5,853 bases of DNA. It comes from Lentimicrobiaceae bacterium (GTDB lineage: Bacteria; Bacteroidota; Bacteroidia; Bacteroidales; SKPS01). Both the position numbers and the translations under genes were made by a program. Numbering within the stretch: position 1 is the first letter of the stretch; the number at the start of each line of letters is the position of its first letter. The stretch lies in the NCBI GenBank assembly GCA_007119395.1, contig SKPS01000353.1:1-5853 (forward strand), given 5' to 3'. Shown here one piece after another: positions 1 to 5,853 of this stretch. Under the pieces are notes generated by a model that saw only the letters and a list, made by a program, of their open reading frames with translations, did no database searches and was not told the DNA's origin.

Positions 1-56
1 TAAACGAAGCTGCACCAATTGTGAGGGAAAGTACCATACTGATTCAATAAAAGCAG

Positions 57-66
57 TGTGATCACA
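57..66. promoter_or_regulatory. Perfect palindrome, possible operator
   Basis: TGTGATCACA reads the same on both strands and lies about 106 bases upstream of the start codon. The half-site TGTGA/TCACA resembles the CRP-type half-site, but the usual 6-base spacer is absent, so it is not a standard CRP box. It may be a chance palindrome. Its position in the only intergenic stretch is the sole support for a regulatory role. Confidence 0.2.
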
Positions 67-154
67 AGAGTCGCTGAACATGCATCCATTTCCAATAAAC
101 GGCAAAACGCTTTTCATACCTACATATTTTGTTAACCTCTGATTTTCAACATTC

Positions 155-172
155 ATTTAAATCAAAAAAACC
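155..172 (+). promoter_or_regulatory. A-rich translation leader without Shine-Dalgarno
   Basis: The 18 bases before the ATG are rich in A and T, with a run of seven A at 164-170 directly upstream of the start, and contain no GGAGG-like sequence. Bacteroidota commonly initiate without a Shine-Dalgarno sequence and favour A-rich leaders, so this supports the ATG at 173 as the true start and agrees with the phylum suggested by the protein. Confidence 0.5.
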
Positions 173-274
173 ATGAACACATTAATATCAAATACATTAA
201 CCAGACATTATTTACTGGTTTTGCATGCCTTGTGCATGTGTTGTTTTCTATTTCCGACAACCTCCATCACAGGC
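173..274 (+). other. Signal peptide (residues 1-34)
   Basis: A short polar n-region with R11 and H12 is followed by a hydrophobic core at about 13-27 (YLLVLHALCMCCFLF) and a polar, small-residue c-region (PTTSITG). Cleavage between G34 and Q35 is the most likely, since mature Bacteroidota proteins often begin with Gln. Cysteines at 21, 23 and 24 lie inside the core and do not form a lipobox, so this looks like a signal peptidase I substrate, not a lipoprotein. Sec export is required before T9SS transport, so this fits the C-terminal domain. Confidence 0.8.
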
Positions 275-3200
275 CAGGTTGGCATGATGATCGAAGGGCA
301 GACATCTTTATGCAGAGGGGATATTACCACCTACTCTGTTGATCACCCGCCAAATCCCTTGGTGTATCACGAGTGGTCGGTGTCTCCATCCGGAGCTGCA
401 ACCATTTATCCACTACAAAGCACCCAAGGGGCAGGGGTTCAATGGCCCAAGGCAGCCATCAAATGGAACCTGGCGGGCACCCACGCCTTAACCGTTACCG
501 ATCATCTATCGGCAACATCAACCATAACCGTTGTCGTTTATGAGATAACAGACCCCTATATCACCTACAACAACGAAGTTGGGTGTCAGGAGATTTACTT
601 TGAAAACGATGACCACGCAACAAATCAGATCATAGAAAAGGAAAACATTACCGTGTGCGAATATTCTGAAGTGAGATACACCGTACATGGTAATTTGATC
701 TATCAGTTCAATGGCAGTAATTTTGACTGGGAGGTGTTCGGAGGAGAGATTATTGAGGTGGATGGGGTTGTTTTGCCCCAGCCATCCACCCAGGAGAATG
801 GAGGGGGGTTGTTCACTGGTACTGTATCAGAAGTGGTGGTGAGGTGGGGTCCTGAAGGGAATGGGTTTCTGAAGGTCACCGAAACAACGCTATATGCACA
901 GCCGTTCCAGGGAACAGACACTCCTTTCGTGGATCCATTTTCTTATTGTAAGCCCAGATCTGCTGAATTGTTTTTCGATATTATAGAGAAGCCCACTGCC
1001 GACTTTCTTTTCGATGACCTCACAGCTGCACCTGATGACTGCTACGAGATCTGCAAGAATGGAATAGTTTATTTCAATGATTTGTCAACAGGGAGTGTAG
1101 AAGCACCCATTATTTTCTGGCAATGGGACTTCGGGGATGGATCAGCATACTCTCATCAGGAAACTCCATCACACCAATACACCACTGCAGGAAACTACAC
1201 TGTGGTGCTTACCGTCACCAACAGATGTGGCTGCACTCACACGTTCAGTCGAAAAATCTGTGTATTAGAACGGGAGGCCGTGGTTATAGAGTGCCCGAGT
1301 GTGGTTTGTGAAGACAAAATTGCGGTGTATACTGCCATTAACGATTGTCATGACTACCATTGGGAAGTGGATGGAGGGTCAATAATTGCCTACGTGGACA
1401 ACACCATTACGGTAAGATGGGATCATGTTGGGCCGGATGGGTTCGGCTATGTAAAGATCAACGGAGCGTACTGCGAGGAATCCTGCCCGGCATGGTCAAC
1501 CATAAAGGTTCCGGTGATTCTTCAACAGACCGAAATCCAAGGGCCCAGTGTGGTGTGTGCTAATAGCAGATACATCTACAAACTACCCCCCTGGCCGGCC
1601 ACAAACTACGGCTGGGAGGTTGATCCACCCAGCTCCTTGGGTAGTACAATGACATGGAATACTCTCGGTGCCAGAGAACACTTCGTTGAACTGGGCACAC
1701 TGGATCCCGGCTCTTTTACTTTAAAATGCGAATATACGAACTACATCACCACATCTGATTGCAAAGGGTCATCACTTCCATTGGCAATAACCGTATTAGA
1801 CCAACCCATAATTGATGCCCCCGAAAAGATCTGCATTAATACGGCTTTAACCTGCACATTGCATAGCCAGGTACCCGGCACGCCTTTCCAACTTAACAGT
1901 GCTAGTGTTTATACCATTATTAAACCGGATGGTTCTAGTCACACCCACACCTCTACCGCATTAACCAATCCTTATGATATACCATCATCCTTTTTCGATC
2001 AGGTAGGATCCTACAAAATCTGGGTAGAAAGCGATGGAATGGATTACTGCTGCTCTGAAATGATCACCGTTGAGGTGTTGGACAAACCACCTGCCGTTGT
2101 AGATGTTGCAGGTGCAACCAGCACCTGCCTGAACCACCCCTACGCCTATTCTGTCGGGTTCGTTGAAGGTGCCCTTACGCATTGGACCATTAACGGAGGG
2201 CACATTGAAAATGCAACCTACCATATTGCACAAGATGCCACAGCCATCTGGACATCCCCCGGGGCAGGAACCAAGCATTTGATTGTTAGTCGCGAATGGG
2301 AGGAAGTGCCTGGATGTTATTCAGATAGTTATAGTTTGCAAGTTGAAGATATCAGTCTGACCGGCAGCATCATTTCGCAAAGCAGCGTGTTCTACGAAGA
2401 CAATACCTACGTTTTTACCTGTGAAATCAACAACAATGTAGTTGCTGACCTCTATAACTGGAGTATTGATCCGCCCAATGCCGGCAGTATTGCAGCTGAC
2501 CCGGCCACCAATGAAGCAATCATCACCTGGTATCACCTCCCGCAAAATACAGCTGTAATGATCGAATGCGAAGCAACTAAATGTGGAATTACCGAAACCT
2601 TTACCTATCACCTGACTGTGGAAAAGGGTACCGGTATTGTTCAGGTGAACACAAGCCCCAATCCGGTATGCAGCGGCGAACCGGTTACGTTTGAAGTGAT
2701 CACCAACCATGCCCCACCTGAAGCCTTTTTCTGGAACTTCAATGATGGGACACCCAACACATCAACCGTAACCAATGAGTACACCCACATATTCACCAAC
2801 AAAACCACCAGCAACATCAACTATGCTGTTACCATACAGGTTGCCAGCAGCACCACTTCCATGGTAACGGCAACCTTTGTGGAGAATGTTACGGTGCTTC
2901 CGGAGCCCAATGCCAGCATCTCGCCACCTAATGCCTATGCTTATGACCCTAACGGAGCACCTCCTTATGTCCTTGAAGTTTTTGTGCCTGCCGGAAATTA
3001 TACCTATGAATGGTACCGTCAACCTTCGGAGACGGATCCTGCAATCTTGCTTTCAGGTAGCAATTATTTTTATAATGTAGGACCATTCCCTTTCGATCCT
3101 CAAAATTCAGAAGATGGGTTGTATTATTGTGTGGTAACGGACGTAAACACCGGATGCAGCACAACAACCAACAAAATACCGATTCTTGAGCAAGGCAGCG

Positions 3201-5853
3201 GTGGCAGTAATGGTTGTACTCCTGTTGCACCGACAGGGATCTCTGGCTTTTCCTACAATATGGTGGATTGTGCCACGGTGGTGGTAGAGTGCACAACACT
3301 GGAAGGCTCACCCACCAATATCGAGTCAGTCTCGTGGAAGGTTGCGGCCCCCCCCTCTTACTACACTATTGGCGGTGGACCCTTCACCAAAGATCAATCT
3401 CCGGAAATCACCTTTCACAAAGCCGGTATCTTCAGGGTTTACATTACAGTCCGTTATACAAACCAACAACAGGGTGAGCCCGCCTGCATAATATCTAATG
3501 GCAAGTACGTGGTTATACCCTGGGTACCTGAATTCCGGCACAGCATCACCTGCAACGGATCGAACCAATACGAACTCAACCTCTTTGACTACTCATCAAT
3601 CCATCCCGATTTTTCAGGGCCAACATCAACCTTAAGCCATCAATGGATCGTAACCGATGGTACAAATACAACCACTACCACCGGACTCACTTTTACCTCC
3701 ATTCCGGTCAACCCCGGGGGGCTCTATGATGTAACTCTGATCGTCGGTGATGGAAATTTGCCCTACTGCACCACCACAGCCGAAATCAAAATACCCGATC
3801 TGCCTGTGGCCGATTTTGAAGCCTTCACCACATACCCCGGCACACAACCCTTCGCTGCCCCTCCATATATGTCGTGCGAGAACAGAGAAATAGAGTTCAA
3901 TAACCTCAGTTACAACATGAATGAGATCATCTCTTATGTGTGGGATTTTGGTAACTATACAAAAAGCCACATGGAAAATCCCACCATGTCGTACCCCACC
4001 GGAGGGAACCCGGCACAGTACTTTGTTGAGCTCATTGTGACAGATAAATACGGATGCGTGGTGACAGCAGATAAACTGATAGAGGTGTATGAAAACACCT
4101 TGGATCCTGAAAACCCACAATATCATCAAAACAACAACCCTCCGCCGTTTTTCGTGTGTCCGGGCTTAAGCGTAAATCCACCGATCGAGCCGCAATACGA
4201 TTACGATATTATTATTGCACCACAGCCCCACACCTACCAGTGGTACAATGAGGGGGCGCCGCTGCCCAACTGGACCACGGAGGAGTTCGATTACACTGTT
4301 AACAGCTCGGGTGGTTACTGGGTGCAGATCAAAGACCAGCACCACTGCATCCTCAACCTCAACCCCACACCGGCCGCAATTGCGGTTAAAAAGGCCCCAA
4401 CGGCTTTCATCAAAGGGAAACAGGATATGTGCCAAAATGTCCCTGAGCGCTTTACCGCCCTTACAGGAATGCCTGCATCTGCCAACTTGAGCTATTCATG
4501 GAATGCTTATACAGTATATCCTGGTAATCCATCATATTCCTATACATCCACCAACAAATACTGGGACTTGACGGTTTCTTTTTTTGGTGACATTATCATC
4601 ACCCTTCAGGTGGAGGATCTTGGAGTTGGAGGCTGCATCTCTCCGGTACAATATTTTCCGGTCAAAGTTTGGGAAAAACCAGCTGACCCGGTATTAGACG
4701 TAACACCACTTGACTGCGACCGCTATGAGTTGGAGCTCTCATGCACTAACCCGGGGGCTTATTCAGCCGATGCCTTGTTCAACTGGAGCACCGGAGCCAG
4801 CGGCTCCTCTACCACCGTTTATCAGGGCGGGGTGTACAGGCTTTGGGTTACCGAAGAGAACGGTTGCAGAAGCCACAAGGATATTGATATCCCCTATCCA
4901 CCCAACTTCTACTTCTGGCGCTTCCCCACCGGTTGCTACGAATTCTGTCCGGAACACCTGCCTCGATATGTCTATCCGATGGCATGGACCTATGGCCAGA
5001 CCAACCCGGGATTTGAAGATTGGGCATGGAAAATTGATGGCAACTTTGTGCAAAACAATGGAGGATTTTGCTCTTCATGTTTGTTTGGAGCATGTTTCTG
5101 TGGTTACAAGGATCATAATAACATAGGTTGCCAACTACCCTGCAGATTGGAAATCGGTTTACCACCCGATAACGAAGGACAGGGCGATTACACCTGGATG
5201 CTGGAAAATGAGTTGTGCGAACAGGAATCGGATACCATGCAGATTCGTATAAACGATTGTTGCGAATTAGACCTCAGAGTAATCGAGATCGCTTGCTTGC
5301 AGGCCACTGGAAACTACAACACCTATCAATTTCAACTTGACGTGCTGAACGTGCCTTGTGACGCCTGGTATAACCTCTACATCAAGGACAATAACGGAAA
5401 CCCAATCACCCCGACCATGAGCTCTTCCAATCTGTTGCATACAGGCACAAATCATCTTCATGGAGTCTTCGACGCCCTGAACACGACCTCGACCATTGAG
5501 GTGAACTTTTATATTGAAGTGCTTTGTCAGCCTAACTGCTATGGTCAGGCCCTGAATGTATCACTGCCAGCCTGTTCCAAGAAAAGGAAAGCCCCCGAAG
5601 ATGCGGAACACCAAAAGGATGAAACCAGCACCTTTGCAAGTCTTGTGGTGGTTCCCAACCCTGCCCATACGCTCGTAACCTTCCATTACCGACTGCCGGA
5701 ACACGAAGAGAACCAACCTCTGAATGGAACTCTTTTTGTAACCGATGCCACAGGACGACCCGTCAAACAGTTCAAAATATCCGAACCCTCAGGCTCCATT
5801 ACCACAGATATTACTACCTTTACTCCCGGACTATATTTTGTTACCCTGGCAGA
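173..5853 (+). CDS. Giant T9SS-secreted multi-PKD/Ig-like protein (3' partial)
   Basis: One frame is open for 1,893 codons with no stop; the last two bases belong to the next codon. Seen: an N-terminal signal peptide (1-34), about sixteen modules of 75-150 residues, most with a central Trp (W68, W186, W318, W671, W763, W854, W1257, W1538), a Cys-rich section (about 1578-1694), a beta-rich module (about 1695-1801), a charged linker with KKRK (1803-1806), and a type IX sorting domain from about 1821. The clearest PKD copies carry WQWDFGDGS (316-324), WNFNDGT (854-860) and WDFG (1257-1260). Known: PKD and Ig-like folds make stalks or binding surfaces in exported proteins, and T9SS substrates are anchored to the cell surface or released. 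Inferred: a surface adhesin or structural protein. No catalytic domain or active-site motif is visible, so no enzymatic role is claimed. The start at 173 is chosen because it gives a complete signal peptide; the next in-frame ATG (236) would lose the basic n-region. Perhaps 15-20 residues are missing at the C-terminus. Confidence 0.95.
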   Translation, partial: MNTLISNTLTRHYLLVLHALCMCCFLFPTTSITGQVGMMIEGQTSLCRGDITTYSVDHPPNPLVYHEWSVSPSGAATIYPLQSTQGAGVQWPKAAIKWNLAGTHALTVTDHLSATSTITVVVYEITDPYITYNNEVGCQEIYFENDDHATNQIIEKENITVCEYSEVRYTVHGNLIYQFNGSNFDWEVFGGEIIEVDGVVLPQPSTQENGGGLFTGTVSEVVVRWGPEGNGFLKVTETTLYAQPFQGTDTPFVDPFSYCKPRSAELFFDIIEKPTADFLFDDLTAAPDDCYEICKNGIVYFNDLSTGSVEAPIIFWQWDFGDGSAYSHQETPSHQYTTAGNYTVVLTVTNRCGCTHTFSRKICVLEREAVVIECPSVVCEDKIAVYTAINDCHDYHWEVDGGSIIAYVDNTITVRWDHVGPDGFGYVKINGAYCEESCPAWSTIKVPVILQQTEIQGPSVVCANSRYIYKLPPWPATNYGWEVDPPSSLGSTMTWNTLGAREHFVELGTLDPGSFTLKCEYTNYITTSDCKGSSLPLAITVLDQPIIDAPEKICINTALTCTLHSQVPGTPFQLNSASVYTIIKPDGSSHTHTSTALTNPYDIPSSFFDQVGSYKIWVESDGMDYCCSEMITVEVLDKPPAVVDVAGATSTCLNHPYAYSVGFVEGALTHWTINGGHIENATYHIAQDATAIWTSPGAGTKHLIVSREWEEVPGCYSDSYSLQVEDISLTGSIISQSSVFYEDNTYVFTCEINNNVVADLYNWSIDPPNAGSIAADPATNEAIITWYHLPQNTAVMIECEATKCGITETFTYHLTVEKGTGIVQVNTSPNPVCSGEPVTFEVITNHAPPEAFFWNFNDGTPNTSTVTNEYTHIFTNKTTSNINYAVTIQVASSTTSMVTATFVENVTVLPEPNASISPPNAYAYDPNGAPPYVLEVFVPAGNYTYEWYRQPSETDPAILLSGSNYFYNVGPFPFDPQNSEDGLYYCVVTDVNTGCSTTTNKIPILEQGSGGSNGCTPVAPTGISGFSYNMVDCATVVVECTTLEGSPTNIESVSWKVAAPPSYYTIGGGPFTKDQSPEITFHKAGIFRVYITVRYTNQQQGEPACIISNGKYVVIPWVPEFRHSITCNGSNQYELNLFDYSSIHPDFSGPTSTLSHQWIVTDGTNTTTTTGLTFTSIPVNPGGLYDVTLIVGDGNLPYCTTTAEIKIPDLPVADFEAFTTYPGTQPFAAPPYMSCENREIEFNNLSYNMNEIISYVWDFGNYTKSHMENPTMSYPTGGNPAQYFVELIVTDKYGCVVTADKLIEVYENTLDPENPQYHQNNNPPPFFVCPGLSVNPPIEPQYDYDIIIAPQPHTYQWYNEGAPLPNWTTEEFDYTVNSSGGYWVQIKDQHHCILNLNPTPAAIAVKKAPTAFIKGKQDMCQNVPERFTALTGMPASANLSYSWNAYTVYPGNPSYSYTSTNKYWDLTVSFFGDIIITLQVEDLGVGGCISPVQYFPVKVWEKPADPVLDVTPLDCDRYELELSCTNPGAYSADALFNWSTGASGSSTTVYQGGVYRLWVTEENGCRSHKDIDIPYPPNFYFWRFPTGCYEFCPEHLPRYVYPMAWTYGQTNPGFEDWAWKIDGNFVQNNGGFCSSCLFGACFCGYKDHNNIGCQLPCRLEIGLPPDNEGQGDYTWMLENELCEQESDTMQIRINDCCELDLRVIEIACLQATGNYNTYQFQLDVLNVPCDAWYNLYIKDNNGNPITPTMSSSNLLHTGTNHLHGVFDALNTTSTIEVNFYIEVLCQPNCYGQALNVSLPACSKKRKAPEDAEHQKDETSTFASLVVVPNPAHTLVTFHYRLPEHEENQPLNGTLFVTDATGRPVKQFKISEPSGSITTDITTFTPGLYFVTLA
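275..991 (+). other. Two N-terminal PKD-like modules (residues 35-273)
   Basis: The first module (35-124) has a Cys near its start (SLCRGDITTYSV, C47), a central HEWSVSP with W68, and ends in alternating hydrophobics (STITVVVYE). The second (about 125-273) is longer, with C138, C162 (TVCEYSEVRYTV), a central WEVFGGEII at 186-194, and VVVRWGPEGNGFLKV downstream. The pattern of W-x-V-x-G-G-x-I followed by V-x-W is typical of the PKD-like modules found in large Bacteroidota surface proteins. Exact family assignment needs a profile search. Confidence 0.6.
992..1270 (+). other. PKD domain (residues 274-366)
   Basis: This is the most canonical module. It begins PTADFLFDD, has FNDLSTGS in the middle, then WQWDFGDGS (316-324), an HQYTTAGNYTVVLTV strand, and ends KICVLE. 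The order of an ADF start, a W-D-F-G-D-G turn and a Y-x-x-x-G-x-Y-x-V-x-L-x-V end is diagnostic of the PKD family. C290 and C294 near the front and the CGC near the end could form disulfides after export. Confidence 0.9.
1280..2647 (+). other. Five PKD-like modules in tandem (residues 370-825)
   Basis: Approximate boundaries are 370-451, 452-543, 544-639, 641-727 and 728-825. Four of the five open with a Cys close to the first strand (SVVCEDKIAVYTA C379, SVVCANSRYIYKL C462, EKICINTALTCTL C554, STCLNHPYAYSV C652; the fifth has C750). Four have a central aromatic strand such as YHWEVDGGSI, YGWEVDPP, THWTINGGHI or YNWSIDPP. Each ends with alternating hydrophobics, often after a second Cys (SDCKGS, YCCSE, PGCYSD, TKCGIT). 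The middle module (544-639) is the most divergent and lacks the Trp turn. Module edges were set by eye. Confidence 0.6.
2648..2902 (+). other. PKD domain (residues 826-910)
   Basis: It opens with NTSPNPVCSGEPVTFEV (C833) and carries FFWNFNDGTPNTST around W854, a slightly altered W-D-F-G-D-G turn in which Asn replaces Asp and Gly. It ends with YAVTIQVASSTTSMVTATF and VTVLP. It sits between the N-terminal PKD-like array and the first Ig-like module. Confidence 0.75.
2903..3190 (+). other. Ig-like module (residues 911-1006)
   Basis: The module has YTYEWYRQP (W947) in the first half and DGLYYCVVTDVNTGCSTT (C986) in the second. The Y-x-W followed by D-G-x-Y-x-C-x-V pattern is the hallmark of bacterial Ig-like folds in which the Trp packs against the core. 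It is followed by a short Gly/Ser-rich linker (GSGGSNG, 1008-1014), the only obvious flexible joint in this part of the protein. Confidence 0.65.
3191..3805 (+). other. Two divergent PKD-like modules (residues 1007-1211)
   Basis: After the Gly/Ser linker, the first module (about 1016-1118) has C1033 and C1040, a central SVSWKVAAPP (W1055) and the strand GIFRVYITVRY. The second (about 1119-1211) has SHQWIVTDGTNTTTTTG around W1158 and GGLYDVTLIVGDGNLPYC. Both have the central Trp and late G-x-Y/F-x-V-x-x-x-V strand of PKD modules, but the D-G turn is poorly kept. The 8-C tract at 3348-3355 falls in the first module. Confidence 0.55.
3348..3355 (+). repeat. Poly-C tract of eight bases inside the gene
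   Basis: Eight consecutive C encode Ala-Pro-Pro in the present in-frame state. Losing one base would bring the frame to TAA at 3489-3491, and gaining one would bring it to TGA at 3475-3477. Either slip would therefore end the protein near residue 1,100 and remove the T9SS sorting domain. Homopolymer tracts of this kind act as phase-variation switches in some surface-protein genes; that use here is only a possibility. Confidence 0.35.
3806..4090 (+). other. PKD domain (residues 1212-1306)
   Basis: It begins VADFEAFTTYPG, continues with REIEFNNLSYNMNEIISYVW and DFGNYTKSHMENPTMSYP around W1257, then YFVELIVTDKYGCVVTADK and IEVYE. The sequence order matches the PKD family closely, including the E-N-P turn and the V-T-D-x-Y-G-C strand, although the second D-G of the WDFGDG turn is replaced by NY. 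An insertion-like stretch (GTQPFAAPPYMSCENR) lengthens the front. Confidence 0.85.
4091..4399 (+). other. Ig-like module with Asn/Pro-rich lead (residues 1307-1409)
   Basis: A low-complexity lead (ENPQYHQNNNPPPFF) precedes CPGLSVNPP. The core has YQWYNEGAPLPNWT (W1357) and SSGGYWVQIKDQHHC. The Y-x-W-Y-x-x-G-x-x-L turn and the G-G-Y-W-V strand are typical of the Ig-like modules seen in Bacteroidota secreted proteins. Confidence 0.65.
4400..4903 (+). other. PKD-like and Ig-like modules (residues 1410-1577)
   Basis: The first module (1410 to about 1503) has DMCQNVPERFTALTG, LSYSWNAYTVYPG (W1443) and the strand DIIITLQVEDLGVGGC. The second (about 1504-1577) has LFNWSTGASGSSTTVYQGG around W1538 followed by YRLWVTEENGC. 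The W-S-T-G-x-S-x-x-x-x-x-V form is common in modules near the C-terminal half of T9SS-exported proteins. Confidence 0.6.
4904..5254 (+). other. Cysteine-rich section, family not recognised (residues 1578-1694)
   Basis: This stretch departs from the module pattern. It holds GCYEFC (C1588, C1592), then WAWKIDG at 1617-1623, then six cysteines at 1633, 1636, 1641, 1643, 1653 and 1657 in the arrangement C-x2-C-x4-C-x-C-x9-C-x3-C. The W-K-I-D-G part with the later YTWMLENELC and MQIRIND strands suggests a PKD-like core with a Cys-rich insertion. The spacing could support disulfides in the exported protein or, less likely, metal binding. I do not recognise a named domain. Confidence 0.5.
5255..5575 (+). 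other. C-terminal beta-rich module bounded by cysteines (residues 1695-1801)
   Basis: The module opens with DCCELDLRVIEIACL (C1696, C1697, C1708) and closes with LNVSLPAC (C1801). Between them are alternating hydrophobic and polar residues (YQFQLDVLNVPC, YNLYIKDNNG, IEVNFYIEVLC), consistent with a beta-sandwich. It stands just before the linker to the sorting domain, a position often taken by a structural spacer in T9SS substrates. Function is unknown. Confidence 0.45.
5576..5632 (+). other. Charged linker before the sorting domain (residues 1802-1820)
   Basis: The segment SKKRKAPEDAEHQKDETST is rich in Lys, Arg, Glu and Asp and has no hydrophobic strand. It separates the last module from the T9SS domain and is likely an exposed hinge. 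T9SS substrates are cut near the front of their sorting domain, so cleavage close to here is plausible but not shown. Confidence 0.5.
5633..5853 (+). other. Type IX secretion C-terminal sorting domain, incomplete (residues 1821-1893)
   Basis: The sequence runs LVVVPNPAHTLVTFHYRLP, GTLFVTDATGRPVKQFKI, ITTDITTFTPGLYFVTLA. The order P-N-P (1828-1830) with an early strand, then V-T-D-x-x-G-R (1856-1862), then a D-x-x-x-x-x-P-G-x-Y-x-V strand is the standard Por/T9SS type A sorting domain. It directs the folded protein from the periplasm through the outer-membrane translocon, after which the domain is removed by the PorU sortase. The final short strand, usually with basic residues, and the stop codon lie past the window. 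Confidence 0.9.

Larger units (their letters stand above)
1..172. other. Non-coding upstream leader
   Basis: No coding region is supported here. The window opens with TAA, which could be the stop of an upstream gene, but nothing before it is visible, so this is a guess. The second half becomes AT-rich. No strong stem-loop followed by a T-run was found, so I call no terminator. A perfect 10-base palindrome sits at 57-66 and is listed separately. Any promoter for the large gene should lie here if the gene is not cotranscribed from further upstream. The best partial match to the Bacteroidota -33/-7 pattern is TTTG at 128-131 with a weak TTCATTTA at 152-159, which is too poor to annotate. Confidence 0.7.

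Noticed and set aside
128..159. Bacteroidota-type promoter (TTTG at 128-131, TTCATTTA at 152-159)
   Set aside because: The spacing is acceptable, but the -7 element matches only four of the six fixed positions and would leave a leader of only a few bases.
236..238. Alternative start codon at Met22
   Set aside because: Starting here would remove the basic n-region and half of the hydrophobic core of the signal peptide, while a T9SS cargo needs one. The A-rich leader also sits before the ATG at 173.
209..250. Possible lipoprotein signal (Cys21, Cys23, Cys24)
   Set aside because: The residues before each Cys do not fit a lipobox, and the cysteines are inside the hydrophobic core with a long segment still following.
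1123..1563. Two short plus-strand open frames (1123-1311 and 1360-1563) overlapping the large gene
   Set aside because: Both are out of frame with the PKD and PKD-like modules encoded there and have no family resemblance.
2321..2710. Minus-strand open frame of 129 codons
   Set aside because: It is antisense to the PKD-like array and has no recognisable domain or plausible leader. The sense frame explains the sequence.
3632..4129. Minus-strand open frame of 165 codons
   Set aside because: It lies fully opposite the PKD-domain part of the large gene, its translation shows no signal or family motif, and the sense strand has clear domain motifs. It is a shadow frame.
4579..4585. Run of seven T as a programmed frameshift site
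   Set aside because: The zero frame stays open and coherent across it, and no downstream overlapping frame encodes recognisable protein.
4710..5126. Plus-strand open frame of 138 codons in another frame
   Set aside because: It overlaps the large gene out of frame, has a Pro/Thr/Ser-rich translation with no motif, and shows no sign of a ribosomal frameshift in or out of it.
1..5853. CRISPR array, tRNA, rRNA, insertion sequence or long direct repeat
   Set aside because: No regularly spaced identical repeats, cloverleaf-like segment, transposase motif or terminal inverted repeats were seen. The protein modules are too divergent at DNA level to count as direct repeats.

Overview
The window is almost entirely one gene. 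A single reading frame on the + strand opens at an ATG at 173 and stays open to the last base (5853), giving 1,893 complete codons with no stop, so the 3' end lies just outside. The only other sequence is a 172-base non-coding leader. I see no second gene, RNA gene, mobile element or CRISPR array.

The product is a very large exported protein of the kind made by Bacteroidota. It has a Sec-type signal peptide at residues 1-34. Then comes a chain of about sixteen beta-sandwich modules (residues 35 to about 1577) of the PKD, PKD-like and Ig-like type. A cysteine-rich section (about 1578-1694) and a further beta-rich module closed by cysteines (about 1695-1801) follow, then a short charged linker. 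The protein ends in a type IX secretion system (T9SS) C-terminal sorting domain (from about 1821), of which only the last one or two strands are cut off. T9SS sorting domains are confined to the Bacteroidota (Fibrobacteres-Chlorobi-Bacteroidetes group). The A-rich leader without a Shine-Dalgarno sequence also fits that phylum. The style (many PKD-like modules with paired cysteines, mid-range GC by eye) suggests an environmental Bacteroidales/Marinilabiliales or Flavobacteriia-like organism, but the exact lineage is inference.

Layout: 1-172 leader with a perfect 10-base palindrome and an A-rich run before the start; 173-274 signal peptide; 275-2647 N-terminal module array including one textbook PKD domain at 992-1270; 2648-4903 mixed PKD and Ig-like modules; 4904-5575 cysteine-rich and C-terminal beta modules; 5576-5632 linker; 5633-5853 T9SS sorting domain, incomplete.

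Likely role (inference): the signal peptide takes the chain across the inner membrane, the C-terminal domain sends it through T9SS to the surface or medium, and the modules form a long stalk or adhesive surface. No catalytic domain is visible. I find no convincing new multi-gene system. The best leads are the unassigned cysteine-rich section near the C-terminus and an 8-C tract in mid-gene where any single-base slip would remove the sorting domain.
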